The position numbers and the translations under genes are program-made. A model generated the notes under the pieces. That model was not told where the DNA came from. It saw nothing but the letters and a program-made list of their open reading frames with translations, and searched no databases. From positions 1 to 42,715 of the forward strand of contig JAJYDG010000004.1 in the NCBI GenBank assembly GCA_021777675.1: 42,715 nucleotides of DNA. Reading direction: 5' to 3'. The stretch comes from a bacterium (GTDB lineage: Bacteria > Patescibacteriota > Minisyncoccia > Moranbacterales > UBA2206). Shown piece after piece: positions 1 to 9,290 of the stretch (position 1 is the first letter of the stretch; each line of letters begins with the position of its first letter).

Positions 1-1
1 C

Positions 2-684
2 AATTTTTTATCAACCTACGCGCTGTATCCCTTATCATTATCGTTAATTTTTATTTCTATTTTTACCATCATTATTCATAATAAAATAACCAAAACAAAA
101 ACCAACTTTAAACTTACCCCCCCCCCATAGCTATCATAATCATATCCCTCCTTTTCAGTGCTATTATTCTTTGGCTAGCTCCGCTTAAAGTTGTGAGATA
201 TATTTTACCGGCGCTTCCTCTGATTATGCTTTTAATTCCGGTTGTTTTGTATTCAATAAAAAATAAATTTTATATGCTAATAATTGCCTCATTGCTTATT
301 ATTATTTATACTATAAACGCTTTCAATATTGCCAACATAACTTATCTCTATTCAAATAAACTTACAGAAATGTCAATTTCAAAAAAAACACACATGCCAT
401 TATATATTTTAAGTGAAACTGACTATAGAATGGTTTTGGAATGGTCGCCATATACTTATGACAAAAAAAGATATATATTCTTTAAAAAACCCGGCGATTT
501 AATAAACGCGATTAATGAGCGAGATGATAAACAAATCCAAGTGGCGATAGATAGCCAATACACTCGCGAAAAATCAAACGAAATTAATACTGAGTTATTA
601 AAAAAATATAATCCGGTATCCGAAACAACAACATTTACTGGCGACAATACCGGTTTTAATGTTTTTGAATTTGATTTAAAATAA
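2..684 (+). pseudogene. C-terminal part of a multi-pass membrane glycosyltransferase, frame broken at a C10 tract
   Basis: The gene enters from the left edge in the frame starting at base 2 and reads hydrophobic sequence until a TAG at 128-130, directly after ten consecutive Cs. Hydrophobic sequence resumes in the next frame from about base 127 and runs to the TAA at 682-684. One more C (11), or two fewer (8), would join the two frames into one protein. The joint region reads as membrane helices with an arginine-tyrosine-leucine-proline motif (RYILPALP) of the kind seen in ArnT/GT39-like polyprenol-sugar transferases, followed by a soluble tail of about 110 residues. A GTG at 193 could start a short product, but that is probably an artefact of the broken frame. 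The family assignment rests on one motif and is weak; the broken frame is seen directly. Confidence 0.55.
117..126. repeat. Homopolymeric C10 tract
   Basis: Ten cytosines in a row sit inside an AT-rich coding region, exactly at the point where the reading frame of the membrane protein changes. It is either an assembly or sequencing indel or a slippage-prone phase switch. Confidence 0.9.
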
Positions 685-700
685 TTAATTTTCCAAAAAA

Positions 701-1615
701 ATGAAAAAAATAGCCATCTTAATTCCTTGCTATAACGAGGAAAAAACAATTGAAAAAGTAATAAAAGATTTTCACAGGGAACTGCCTCAGGCTGATGTTT
801 ATGTTTATGACAATAACTCCAAAGATCATACCGCAACAATAGCCATGAAATCGGGAGCTATCGTGCGAAAAGAAATCCGTCAGGGAAAAGGATTTGTAGT
901 CCAAAGAATGTTTCGGGAAATTGATGCCGATATTTATATTCTAGTCGATGGAGATGATACCTATCCGGCAGAAAAAGCAACTAAGATGGTTTTTGAAGTT
1001 GAAAACGGAAACGATATGGTAGTGGGAGACAGGCTGTCAAATGGCACATACGCCAATGAAAACAAGAGAAGCTTTCATGGATTTGGAAATAATCTTGTTC
1101 GTTCTCTGGTTAATATATTATTTAAATCAAACTTAAAAGATATAATGAGTGGCTATCGTGTTTTTTCCCGCGATTTCGTAAAGAATTATCCCGTACTCGT
1201 AGGAGGCTTTCAACTCGAAACGGATATGACAATTTTTGCCCTGGACAGAAACTTTGCTATTCGCGAAATTCCAATCGCATATCGCGACAGACCCAATGGT
1301 AGCATTTCAAAACTCAACACCTATTCTGATGGAATAAAAGTTATCGCTACAATTTTTAATCTTTTTCGCTATTATCGTCCCTTTCTTTATTTCTCCCTGT
1401 TTTCAATTATTTTTCTTTTGCTTGGAATAATTGTCGGAACGCCGGTTATATTGGAATATATAGAATTAAAATATATCTACAAAGTTCCTTCTGCAACTCT
1501 CGCAAGCGGACTAATTTTGTTATCGGCGCTATCTTTTTTGTGTGGAATAATCCTTGATGCCGTTAAGAGATCAAACAAAGAAGCGCTTGAAATGAATATG
1601 AAAAAAAACAACTAA
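701..1615 (+). CDS. GT2 glycosyltransferase, dolichyl-phosphate-sugar synthase type, with two C-terminal membrane helices
   Basis: 304 residues. The N-terminal GT-A fold starts at once with the strand AILIPCYNEEKTI. The nucleotide-sugar and metal motif DGDD lies at residues 83-86, and QGKG near residue 61 is typical of DPM1/DPG-synthase-like enzymes. Two hydrophobic segments near residues 228-250 and 268-288 anchor it in the membrane. By family knowledge it would move a sugar from a nucleotide donor to a polyprenyl phosphate on the cytoplasmic face. It lies 16 bp after the broken membrane gene and is followed by more GT2 genes on the same strand, so it probably belongs to a surface glycan operon. 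No clear Shine-Dalgarno precedes the ATG. The exact sugar cannot be told from sequence. Confidence 0.85.
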   Translation: MKKIAILIPCYNEEKTIEKVIKDFHRELPQADVYVYDNNSKDHTATIAMKSGAIVRKEIRQGKGFVVQRMFREIDADIYILVDGDDTYPAEKATKMVFEVENGNDMVVGDRLSNGTYANENKRSFHGFGNNLVRSLVNILFKSNLKDIMSGYRVFSRDFVKNYPVLVGGFQLETDMTIFALDRNFAIREIPIAYRDRPNGSISKLNTYSDGIKVIATIFNLFRYYRPFLYFSLFSIIFLLLGIIVGTPVILEYIELKYIYKVPSATLASGLILLSALSFLCGIILDAVKRSNKEALEMNMKKNN

Positions 1616-1641
1616 TCCATTCTCAAATAATTCAAATATCC

Positions 1642-2625
1642 ATGAAAAAAATCAATCAAAAAAAATCGCATCACCCCAACAGTCCCATTCCTCAGTGGAT
1701 ATTTTCAAGTTTTTTTTATGAATTTTATTTAAAAAATATTCAAAAACACATTCCCCTGCCGGCTTTCAGGATTGTTGATCGAATATTGGGGTTGAGAGAA
1801 AAAAAAGAAATATCAATAGATGAAAATAAAAAACAAATACAAAGGGTATTGGATATGAATATAGACGAGGTTACTGGAATTGTTTTTGAAAAATGCCACA
1901 ATCCAAGAGTATCAATAATAATTCCAATATATAATAAATGGCAATTCACCTATAACTGTCTAAAATCAATAAAAAAAAATGAACCGAAAACTGAATTTGA
2001 AATAATTGTTATCGATAATGCATCTTTCGACGATACCAGTTTGATGTTTGAAAAAATAAAAAATATAACCTATCTTAAAAATGATATCAATCTCGGATTT
2101 TCCAAAGCATGCAATCGAGGAGCAAGAAATGCTAATGGAGAATATTTATTATTCCTAAATAACGATACGGTCGCCAAAAAAAATTGGCTTGATCCGTTGA
2201 TTGATGAATTGGATAGTAATAAAAACGCTTCGATTGTCGGAAGCAAGCTCTTATTTCCTGATAATACAATTCAACACGCTGGAATTGGATTTGCCAGCGA
2301 CAAGATACCTTTTCATTTATTTTATAGATTGAATTTCAATGATTTTGCCACAAATGAGCGAAAACTTTTTGATGCCGTAACGGGAGCAAGTTTGATGATT
2401 AGAGCATCTGATTTTTTTAGGATTGGCGGATTTGATGAGCAGTATATCAATGGATTGGAAGATATTGATTTGTGCCTAAAAATCAAAGAACTGAAAAAAG
2501 AAATAGTTTACAGGCCTGACAGCGTGCTTTATCATTATGAAAGCATGAGTGATGGTCGATTTGACAGTGCAAAAGAAAATGTAAAATTATTTCTAAACAA
2601 ATGGGGTGAAAAAATAACCCCGTAA
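1642..2625 (+). CDS. GT2 glycosyltransferase, rhamnosyltransferase-like
   Basis: 327 residues. About 88 N-terminal residues of basic, unassigned sequence precede a GT-A domain that begins at VSIIIPIYNKW. The acidic metal-binding motif NND lies at residues 173-175, and the later GLEDIDLCLK segment (about 270) matches the ED motif of the GT2 group that includes WbbL-like rhamnosyltransferases. No membrane helix is apparent, so it is probably a cytoplasmic or peripheral enzyme. It sits between two other GT2 genes with short gaps (26 bp before, 5-23 bp after), which fits a single transcript building one polysaccharide or glycoprotein glycan. Donor and acceptor are unknown. Confidence 0.82.
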   Translation: MKKINQKKSHHPNSPIPQWIFSSFFYEFYLKNIQKHIPLPAFRIVDRILGLREKKEISIDENKKQIQRVLDMNIDEVTGIVFEKCHNPRVSIIIPIYNKWQFTYNCLKSIKKNEPKTEFEIIVIDNASFDDTSLMFEKIKNITYLKNDINLGFSKACNRGARNANGEYLLFLNNDTVAKKNWLDPLIDELDSNKNASIVGSKLLFPDNTIQHAGIGFASDKIPFHLFYRLNFNDFATNERKLFDAVTGASLMIRASDFFRIGGFDEQYINGLEDIDLCLKIKELKKEIVYRPDSVLYHYESMSDGRFDSAKENVKLFLNKWGEKITP

Positions 2626-2648
2626 CAATTTTGTTTTATAAATTGCAT

Positions 2649-3524
2649 ATGCTTACTGTTTTTTGCTCAATTTCAGAGAAAGAAATCAAACAAGCAACGG
2701 CTTGGCTTATTCCTTCACTGGAAAAACAAAAAAATATTGAGAAAATAAACTTATATTTAATCAATTATAGCGGAACAAATTCGCTGAATGTTGCTAAAAA
2801 AAATCATGGGATCGTTTCGGTCGAAGAAATCAGCAACAAGAAAAAAATGGGATTTGGCGAAGCGCATAATTTTGCTTTCAAAAAAATATTGCCAAAAAAT
2901 CATTTTTTAATTATAAACCCCGATGTTTATTTGAATAAAAACTGCATATCAAAAATGATTGAAACCATTCAATCCGATCAAACTATTGGAATTGTCGAGG
3001 CTCGCCAAATGCCATTTGAACATCCGAAAGAATACAATAAAAAAACAAAAGAAACTCCGTGGGCAAGCGGATTTGGCATGCTTATCAATTCCGCTTTTTT
3101 TAAAAAAGTAAATGGATTTGATGAAAAGTTTTGGATGTATTGCGAGGATGTTGATCTTTCTTGGAGAGCATGGATAAATGATTACCGAATAATCTACAAT
3201 CCCCTTGCCACCGCCTACCATTTTACCGGGATATATTCCAGATACAGAAATGATCGCTATTATCTGGAACAATTTTGGAGTGCAAGAAATTTCCTATATC
3301 TAGCTTATAAATTTTTTGGAAATGACGGAGCGGATCGCGGAATAAAAATATTTGAAAGCACGAATTATCCGAAAAATTTCAAAAATGCAGTTATGCAATC
3401 TTTTCAGGAGCTGAAAATAACAACGACTGATGACTTTTTCAATAAAAATAAAAAGAAAATACTTTCATTAAATACTAAAATAAAAATAACAGGATTTAAT
3501 TTATACCATGAAACAAGAAATTAA
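2649..3524 (+). CDS. GT2 glycosyltransferase, rhamnosyltransferase-like
   Basis: A GT2 domain runs over nearly the whole protein: the first strand (MLTVFCSIS), the acidic motif in LIINPDVYL, and the ED motif in YCEDVDLSWR. The open frame extends back to a TTG at 2631, but I prefer the ATG at 2649 because the first conserved strand begins directly there (291 residues). There is no Shine-Dalgarno at either site. It follows the previous GT2 gene almost directly, and its end overlaps the next gene (3508), so co-translation is likely. It resembles the 1642-2625 protein in architecture and may be a distant paralogue. The sugar specificity is not readable. Confidence 0.8.
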   Translation: MLTVFCSISEKEIKQATAWLIPSLEKQKNIEKINLYLINYSGTNSLNVAKKNHGIVSVEEISNKKKMGFGEAHNFAFKKILPKNHFLIINPDVYLNKNCISKMIETIQSDQTIGIVEARQMPFEHPKEYNKKTKETPWASGFGMLINSAFFKKVNGFDEKFWMYCEDVDLSWRAWINDYRIIYNPLATAYHFTGIYSRYRNDRYYLEQFWSARNFLYLAYKFFGNDGADRGIKIFESTNYPKNFKNAVMQSFQELKITTTDDFFNKNKKKILSLNTKIKITGFNLYHETRN

Positions 3525-5241
3525 AAAATCTATGCAGACAGAAATTGCAAAAACAAATTTTCGCTATTTTTTCATATCTGAAAAATTTGAAAACCCCTTA
3601 ATCGAATCAGTTATCAAAGAAAGCGATTTGGTGAATTTTTTAAATGAAACTATACATACTTGCCAAGAGGATTATATCTTGCTTTTTAAAGACACCTGCT
3701 TTTTCCCACTGAATATGGCGGATATGATCCAACAATGCATAAAAAAAGCGAATGATGAATTTGGAGAGGGATCTTGGGCGATAATCGGAAATTACGGATT
3801 AGAATTTTTATCGGAAAAAATTTTAAAATATAAAACTGACTCACAAACGGCAATAATTCCAAGCGGATCGCCATATCCGCGCTTTGCATCATACCTAGAC
3901 GGTGATGTTATTTTATTGAACATTAAAAATATTCGCAAAAACAACATTGCATTTCCGCCGGTCAAGATTGACTTAAGATCTTCAGATATTTTTTTAATTT
4001 TATTATGCGAGGCGTATAAAAACAATTTAATTTGCGCCATAGATTCCAAGCTATACGCAAAAGATATCGATGAAAGAAAAAAGATTGCACATCAAGAAAA
4101 TGATTATCTTGCCGAATATTGGAGAAATAATTATATAAACAATTCAATCAAAACAATATCCGGAACGATTGAAATTGAAAATGATTTGAATTATCTTAAG
4201 CAAAACGCTATTGATAAGAGAGCGGATTTTTATGAAAATATCAGATCAGCCATATTTAATATTTATCGTGAAAGAGAAAAAAAAACCATTTTCATCCTAA
4301 TCAGAACAAGGCTTAATCGCCCCAATCAAATTAGGCGGTTACTTGATTCCATAGAAATAGCAAATGCTTATTATCGGGAAAATATTAACATCGCCGTCAT
4401 TCTATCCGTTAATAACTATACCGTCACCAATCCTGAAATGAATATTTCAGAATTAAAAAAAACATACAAAGATATCTCTTTTTTATCTTTTGTCCTAAAT
4501 GAACCTTTTGAATATTTTCCTCGAGTTTCCGCCATAAAAGGCGCTCTAAAGTTAATAACCGAGTCTAAAAATAATTTTATTTGGATTGTTGATGATGACG
4601 ATTTTATTTATCCGGATGCCTTTGCTCACATTCCTTTTTTCTTGAATGATAAGAGTATTTTTCTTGGAAATTCATTTGCTTTTAAAGAAAAATGGGATAA
4701 AGATAGCGACACGACTTTTCCAATAGAAAGTAAAAAGAAAATGCTATTTGATACTTCACTATATTATAACTTCGCCAATGGCAACAATCCTGTTCCTATG
4801 TGTTCAATTATTTTTCCGGCACAAACGCTAAAAAATATATTTAACAAATATGCTTTGAAAGGAGATTATTATGAAGATTACGCTTTATTTATTCTTGCAC
4901 AAAAAAATATCAACGTTAACCATTACCCGATTTTAATTGCCGGCATATCATACCATGGACTCAGTCAAACAATGAATACGAATGTGGATAAATGGAATAG
5001 TAGTTATGCCACTTTTATTTCAGAAATTGTAAATTGCCAAATTATCGATGAATGGACGGAAAATTTCATTAACGAACAAAAAAATGAAATTGCGCAAAAA
5101 AATCAAATAATCGCCGATACAAAAAGAGAACTTCACGCCATTAAAATTTCTCTGCAATGGAGAATTCCCAATTTTTTCTATCGCTTATATGTAAATCATA
5201 TTCAAACGCTATTTGTGAAAAAAATAGAAAATAGAAAATAA
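3508..5241 (+). CDS. Large protein with a GT2-like domain, probable glycosyltransferase
   Basis: 577 residues. The first 250 or so residues contain a divergent region that I cannot assign. From about residue 255 a GT-A-like domain appears: a first strand IFILIRTRLNRP followed by the motif WIVDDDDFIYPDA, whose acidic run suits metal and nucleotide-sugar binding. The C-terminus has a polar, coiled-coil-like stretch rich in Lys, Glu, Gln and Ile before a short aromatic tail (ISLQWRIPNFFYRL), a tail form often seen in multi-domain bacterial glycan transferases. The start overlaps the previous gene by 17 bp. It ends 5 bp from the convergent protease gene on the other strand. The enzyme class is likely; the substrate is unknown. 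Confidence 0.65.
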   Translation: MKQEIKKSMQTEIAKTNFRYFFISEKFENPLIESVIKESDLVNFLNETIHTCQEDYILLFKDTCFFPLNMADMIQQCIKKANDEFGEGSWAIIGNYGLEFLSEKILKYKTDSQTAIIPSGSPYPRFASYLDGDVILLNIKNIRKNNIAFPPVKIDLRSSDIFLILLCEAYKNNLICAIDSKLYAKDIDERKKIAHQENDYLAEYWRNNYINNSIKTISGTIEIENDLNYLKQNAIDKRADFYENIRSAIFNIYREREKKTIFILIRTRLNRPNQIRRLLDSIEIANAYYRENINIAVILSVNNYTVTNPEMNISELKKTYKDISFLSFVLNEPFEYFPRVSAIKGALKLITESKNNFIWIVDDDDFIYPDAFAHIPFFLNDKSIFLGNSFAFKEKWDKDSDTTFPIESKKKMLFDTSLYYNFANGNNPVPMCSIIFPAQTLKNIFNKYALKGDYYEDYALFILAQKNINVNHYPILIAGISYHGLSQTMNTNVDKWNSSYATFISEIVNCQIIDEWTENFINEQKNEIAQKNQIIADTKRELHAIKISLQWRIPNFFYRLYVNHIQTLFVKKIENRK

Positions 5242-5246
5242 GGAAT

Positions 5247-7109
5247 TTAATTTACCGGCACATACCACGCAATGCCTTCATAGCTCCAAACACTGGTTGG
5301 ATAATTGGCGATAACATAATTTTTTTCCGCTTCGGAAGCGGTATAGAAATGTCCTTGTTTGGTGTCGCTCCAAAAACGATATACCGGCTGTGTATCAGCC
5401 ATTTGAGTGGCATAAACATAAAAAGCAATGCCTTCATAACTCCAAACACTGGTTGGATAATTGGCGATAACATAATTTTTTTCCGCTTCCGAAGCAGTAT
5501 AGAAATGTCCTTGTTTGGTGTCGCTCCAAAAACGATATACCGGCGTAATGCCCGTCCCGGTCTGATTAAAAGCGCGATAAGCAATGCCTTCATAGCTCCA
5601 AACACTAGTCGGATAATTGGCGATAACATAATTTTTTTCCGCTTCGGAAGCAGTAAAAAAATGATGCTGTTTAGTGTCGCTCCAAAAACGATATACATTT
5701 GTAGAGTCTGGAACGACTGGCGGATTATTCGCCATATTCAAAGCACTCTCCATATTGAGCCTTTTTCCTGAATTGATTTTTTGTATTTCGGCGCTCGTCT
5801 TTAACGGATCACCGGAATTCAATAAAATATAACGCATTTGTTCAATACTTAAATTTGGATTTTTTTCATATAATAATGCGGAAACGCCAGAAACGTATGG
5901 TGCGGAAAATGAGGTTCCATCTCCTATTGAATAAGCTGAGAGATTATTTGTGGAAACAATATTTTCTCCCGGCGCTGCAAGATCAACCGATGTTGATCCG
6001 TAATCGCTAAAAGTTGAAATATAATCGCTTTGATTAGTCGATGCTACAGAAATAATATTCAAACTTGTATAATCCGAAGGATAAAAATGAGAACTGTCGT
6101 TATTCGTACCGCTATTACCGGCAGCTGCGACAAAAATTCCGGGAAAAGAGTCAATTGCGTTCTTTTCAAGTTGTGAATAATCCACTCCGCCATAACTGGC
6201 ATTTATCACTTTCGCTCCATTATTTTTGGCAAAATTTATCGCATTGATTTCAGAAGCAACATCAAATCCGAATTTAATCACCATTATTTTTGTATGGTTA
6301 TAGTAGCTTGTTCCACTAACCCCGATTGAATTGTTGGTGCTTGCTCCGAATATTCCCGATGTCATACTTCCATGTCCGTCAGTATCGCTTGGATCGTTAT
6401 TTCTCGCCGCATAATTCCAGCCATGATTGGGGCAACCGCCTGAGATGGAAACATTATTTTCATCTTTGCAAAAAGTTCCATCCCACATATTTCCGACCAA
6501 ATCCGGATGGCTATAATCCGCTCCGGTGTCAATATCTGCCACGATTGCCGTTCCTGCTGAAGAACTTTCATTGTTCCAGCCGGAAATAGCACCAATATCG
6601 GCTCCGGCGGTTCCGGTAATTCCATTTACTGTTTGACCGGTATTATTAAGCGCCCATAAATAATTTGAAAAATAGGCGTCATTAGGTGTCGCCGTCGGAT
6701 ATCTTTTGAAATTAGGCTCCGCCAATTCAATTGATGGATCGGATTTTAATTTTTTGATTGTCTTATCGACTGAATCGCTTGTTTGCAAAAGTCGAATATT
6801 CAAATCGGAAAATTCCGCCAATTTAGTAAAATTTTTTTCTTTTTCGAAATTATCCGCCTTTGATTCCCCTGATGGTTTTTTTAAATTAATTGCGCTTTTT
6901 TTATACTTAACCAAAACTTCGCCTTCCGCATAGTCGTTATTTTTGTATTTTTTTACTTCGGCAGTTTGCCTTGACGAAAAATTAAGAGTTTGTTCGGCTG
7001 CTCCGGAATAATTGCGCAAAAGGAAAAAAAAGGCAATCGCAAAAAAAACAATCCCGACAATTTTTTTGGTTGAAAATATTTTTTTATTTCTTTGCATATT
7101 GAATGGCAT
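5247..7109 (-). CDS. Exported subtilisin-family (S8) serine protease with three C-terminal DUF5648 repeats
   Basis: 620 residues. A hydrophobic segment at about residues 14-33 acts as signal or anchor. It is followed by a propeptide-like region (GEVLVKYKKS onward) resembling fervidolysin-type pro-domains. The catalytic domain shows Asp near residue 192 (VADIDTGAD), His near 244 (DTDGHGSM), the oxyanion Asn in AAAGNSGT and the nucleophile Ser near 400 (GTSFSAPYVSG), so it should be active outside the cell. The last 150 residues are three near-identical units, each starting YRFWSDTK and ending WSYEGIA, matching the DUF5648 repeat, probably a surface-binding module. It is convergent with the glycosyltransferase to its left and divergent from the one to its right. 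An alternative start is Met5. Confidence 0.9.
   Translation of the reverse strand: MPFNMQRNKKIFSTKKIVGIVFFAIAFFFLLRNYSGAAEQTLNFSSRQTAEVKKYKNNDYAEGEVLVKYKKSAINLKKPSGESKADNFEKEKNFTKLAEFSDLNIRLLQTSDSVDKTIKKLKSDPSIELAEPNFKRYPTATPNDAYFSNYLWALNNTGQTVNGITGTAGADIGAISGWNNESSSAGTAIVADIDTGADYSHPDLVGNMWDGTFCKDENNVSISGGCPNHGWNYAARNNDPSDTDGHGSMTSGIFGASTNNSIGVSGTSYYNHTKIMVIKFGFDVASEINAINFAKNNGAKVINASYGGVDYSQLEKNAIDSFPGIFVAAAGNSGTNNDSSHFYPSDYTSLNIISVASTNQSDYISTFSDYGSTSVDLAAPGENIVSTNNLSAYSIGDGTSFSAPYVSGVSALLYEKNPNLSIEQMRYILLNSGDPLKTSAEIQKINSGKRLNMESALNMANNPPVVPDSTNVYRFWSDTKQHHFFTASEAEKNYVIANYPTSVWSYEGIAYRAFNQTGTGITPVYRFWSDTKQGHFYTASEAEKNYVIANYPTSVWSYEGIAFYVYATQMADTQPVYRFWSDTKQGHFYTASEAEKNYVIANYPTSVWSYEGIAWYVPVN
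5261..5697 (-). repeat. Three tandem near-identical repeats encoding DUF5648 modules
   Basis: Three units of about 115-160 bp share long identical DNA stretches, for example around 5271-5390, 5430-5546 and 5585-5697. Only a few silent or single-residue changes separate them; the linkers differ. Conservation at the DNA level, not only the protein level, points to recent duplication or gene conversion. Confidence 0.85.
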
Positions 7110-7143
7110 ACAAAACGATATTGTTCGTTAAAATTATATAAAT

Positions 7144-7172
7144 ATTATAACAGCCAATCGCTATACATACAA
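7144..7172 (-). promoter_or_regulatory. Sigma70-type promoter of the S8 protease gene
   Basis: On the - strand, TTGTAT (7172-7167), a 17-bp spacer ending in TGT, then a perfect TATAAT (7149-7144). The expected transcript start near 7137 gives a leader of about 28 bases. Confidence 0.7.
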
Positions 7173-7194
7173 TCAAATGGCAAAAAAACGCTTC

Positions 7195-7223
7195 TCGACT
7201 AAAATTTCCCCCTATGCTAATAT
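7195..7223 (+). promoter_or_regulatory. Sigma70-type promoter with extended -10 for the DUF5672/GT4 gene
   Basis: TCGACT (7195-7200), a 17-bp spacer ending in TGC, TAATAT (7218-7223). Transcription would start near 7230, leaving only about seven bases before the ATG at 7237. It is back to back with the protease promoter. Confidence 0.55.
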
Positions 7224-7236
7224 TTAAATACCAATT

Positions 7237-9258
7237 ATGAAAAATCCCCTAATTGCAATTCCCGCATACAAAAAAACTCTTACGGAATTTGAAAGAATTT
7301 CCCTTGTTCAATGTTGCAAAATTCTAAAAAAGCATATCTTTTTTTTAATTTGCCCTCGGCAACTAGATATATCCGCCTATGAATTCATACTAAAAAAATA
7401 TGCAATTGATTATGAAATAGCCAGATTTGACGATATTTTTTTTAGTAACATCGAAAAATATAATGAATTAATGCTAAATGCTAATTTCTATGAACACTTT
7501 GCAAACTATGATTTTATGCTGATTTACCAATTAGATGCTTATGTTTTTAGTGACAGCTTAGATTATTGGCGCGCTAAAAATTATGACTATATTGGAGCAC
7601 CTTGGTTTGAAAATTTCAGTTCAAGCGACGATGAGGCAAAATTATTAAATATTGCCGGAAATGGTGGTTTTTCACTAAGAAAAATTGATAGTTTCATAAA
7701 TTTGCTTGGATGTAATAAAAATGAAACGGCTTCATTTATTAGCGAATATATAAAAAACGGCCAAAATGAAGATATGTTTTTCAGCAAATTTGCAAAAAAT
7801 ATTGATAATAATTTTAAGGTTGCTCCGCCTAATGAAGCAATGCGTTTTTCTTTCGAATGCCAACCGCAAAAACTCTACAAAATGACTAATGAAAAATTGC
7901 CCTTTGGCTGTCATGGATGGGACCGCTACGATTTTGGTTTTTGGGAAAATTTTATAGATCTAAAAAATGTTGATTTTAAAAAAGAAAATAAATCAAATTT
8001 AGAAAAAATTTCCACCTTGCGAGAAAAACTGGACAAAGAAAAGGAAAGATTCGAAAATGTGAATGCTTCATTGGAATTAATTGAGTCGCAAAAAGCCATG
8101 CTGTCCGCTGAACTATCGGTCATTTATGCTTCTTACACATGGAAAGTCGCCTTGTTTTTGCAAAAAATACTCAACATACTGATTCCTCAAAATACATTGC
8201 GCAATAAACTGGCAGTTTCTTCTTTTCGCATGCTACGCAAAACAGTCCTAAAAATTATTGAGATAAAAAAAAGGCTATGGGAAATATTTTTGCAAACAAA
8301 AAACCGCATAATAAAACCTCTGCCGAGAAAAAAAATCAAACCGAATTTAGAATCCAAAAAAATAGTCTACATCGATCATTCCTATCATAATAAAACCAAG
8401 TCCAGCGATTTTCTTTTGAACTATTTGAAAGAATATTTTGATGTGGAAATAGTATATGACAACAGCTGGAATGGCCAAGCTTTTCCCGATTTGTCTTTTG
8501 TTGATGAAAGCTATTTGGGTATAGTTTTTTTTCAAAATTTACCATCTATTGAAACATTAAAAACACTTAAAAATGACAACCTGATTTTTTTTCCGATGTA
8601 TGATCAATCCGGTAATCTTGGTTGTGATTTTTGGAACAAGCATCGTAATTTGAAAATTATCAATTTTTCTCAAACCTTGCATAAAAAACTTTTAAAATGG
8701 GGCATAGAATCAACCTATATCCAATATTTTCCCGATCCGGAAGAATTTATACCGGGGAAAAAAGACGAGATTTTTTTCTGGCAAAGATTAACCGAGATCA
8801 ATTTTGACATAATTAAAAAACTTTTTGAAAATAAAGAACTAAAAATTCACATTCATACGGCACTTGATCCGGGACAAAATTTCACCAGACCAAAAAAAAC
8901 AGATGAACAAAAATTTCAAATCACCTATTCCGATTGGTTTGAATCAAAAACAGAAATGCAAGATCTGATTAAGCAAAAAGGTATCTATATCGCTCCCAGA
9001 AAAATGGAAGGAATCGGATTGTCTTTTTTGGAGGCAATGGCAATGGGCAAAGCCATTATTGCAATTGACAATCCGACAATGAACGAATATATTCGCCACA
9101 ACGAAACCGGTTATTTGTTCAATCTAAAAAAACCCATAAAAATCGAGTTGTCCCATATTGAAGAAATTCAAAGAAACACCCATACCTATATGCAGGCAGG
9201 CTATAAAAAATGGGAGATAGAAAAAAAAGCCATTATTGATATCATTAAAAGCGCCTAA
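7237..9258 (+). CDS. DUF5672 domain fused to a GT4-like glycosyltransferase domain
   Basis: 673 residues. The N-terminal 225 or so residues match my recollection of DUF5672, a glycosyltransferase-like family: IAIPAYKKTLTEFERISL, then YQLDAYVF and the glycine-rich GNGGFSLRK. A charged coiled coil (about 245-285) and a basic linker follow. The C-terminal third resembles the second Rossmann lobe of GT4 enzymes, with the donor-binding motif GIGLSFLEAMAMGKAIIA (about 589-606), although the first lobe is poorly recognisable. It is therefore probably a two-headed transferase for a surface glycan. It starts a new + strand run of transferases under its own short-leader promoter. The domain assignments are from memory and were not searched. 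Confidence 0.7.
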   Translation: MKNPLIAIPAYKKTLTEFERISLVQCCKILKKHIFFLICPRQLDISAYEFILKKYAIDYEIARFDDIFFSNIEKYNELMLNANFYEHFANYDFMLIYQLDAYVFSDSLDYWRAKNYDYIGAPWFENFSSSDDEAKLLNIAGNGGFSLRKIDSFINLLGCNKNETASFISEYIKNGQNEDMFFSKFAKNIDNNFKVAPPNEAMRFSFECQPQKLYKMTNEKLPFGCHGWDRYDFGFWENFIDLKNVDFKKENKSNLEKISTLREKLDKEKERFENVNASLELIESQKAMLSAELSVIYASYTWKVALFLQKILNILIPQNTLRNKLAVSSFRMLRKTVLKIIEIKKRLWEIFLQTKNRIIKPLPRKKIKPNLESKKIVYIDHSYHNKTKSSDFLLNYLKEYFDVEIVYDNSWNGQAFPDLSFVDESYLGIVFFQNLPSIETLKTLKNDNLIFFPMYDQSGNLGCDFWNKHRNLKIINFSQTLHKKLLKWGIESTYIQYFPDPEEFIPGKKDEIFFWQRLTEINFDIIKKLFENKELKIHIHTALDPGQNFTRPKKTDEQKFQITYSDWFESKTEMQDLIKQKGIYIAPRKMEGIGLSFLEAMAMGKAIIAIDNPTMNEYIRHNETGYLFNLKKPIKIELSHIEEIQRNTHTYMQAGYKKWEIEKKAIIDIIKSA

Positions 9259-9290
9259 AAAAATAATTTTAATTATAAATTTAAACATAA

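Noticed and set aside
456-839. A - strand 127-codon frame near the left edge
   Set aside because: It is antisense to two coding regions and has no family features.
5261-5697. CRISPR-like repeats
   Set aside because: The units are protein-coding, in frame and contiguous, with no short repeat-spacer pattern and no cas genes.
5349-5771. A + strand 140-codon frame across the DUF5648 repeats
   Set aside because: It is antisense to a clear protease gene; its openness follows from the repeats.
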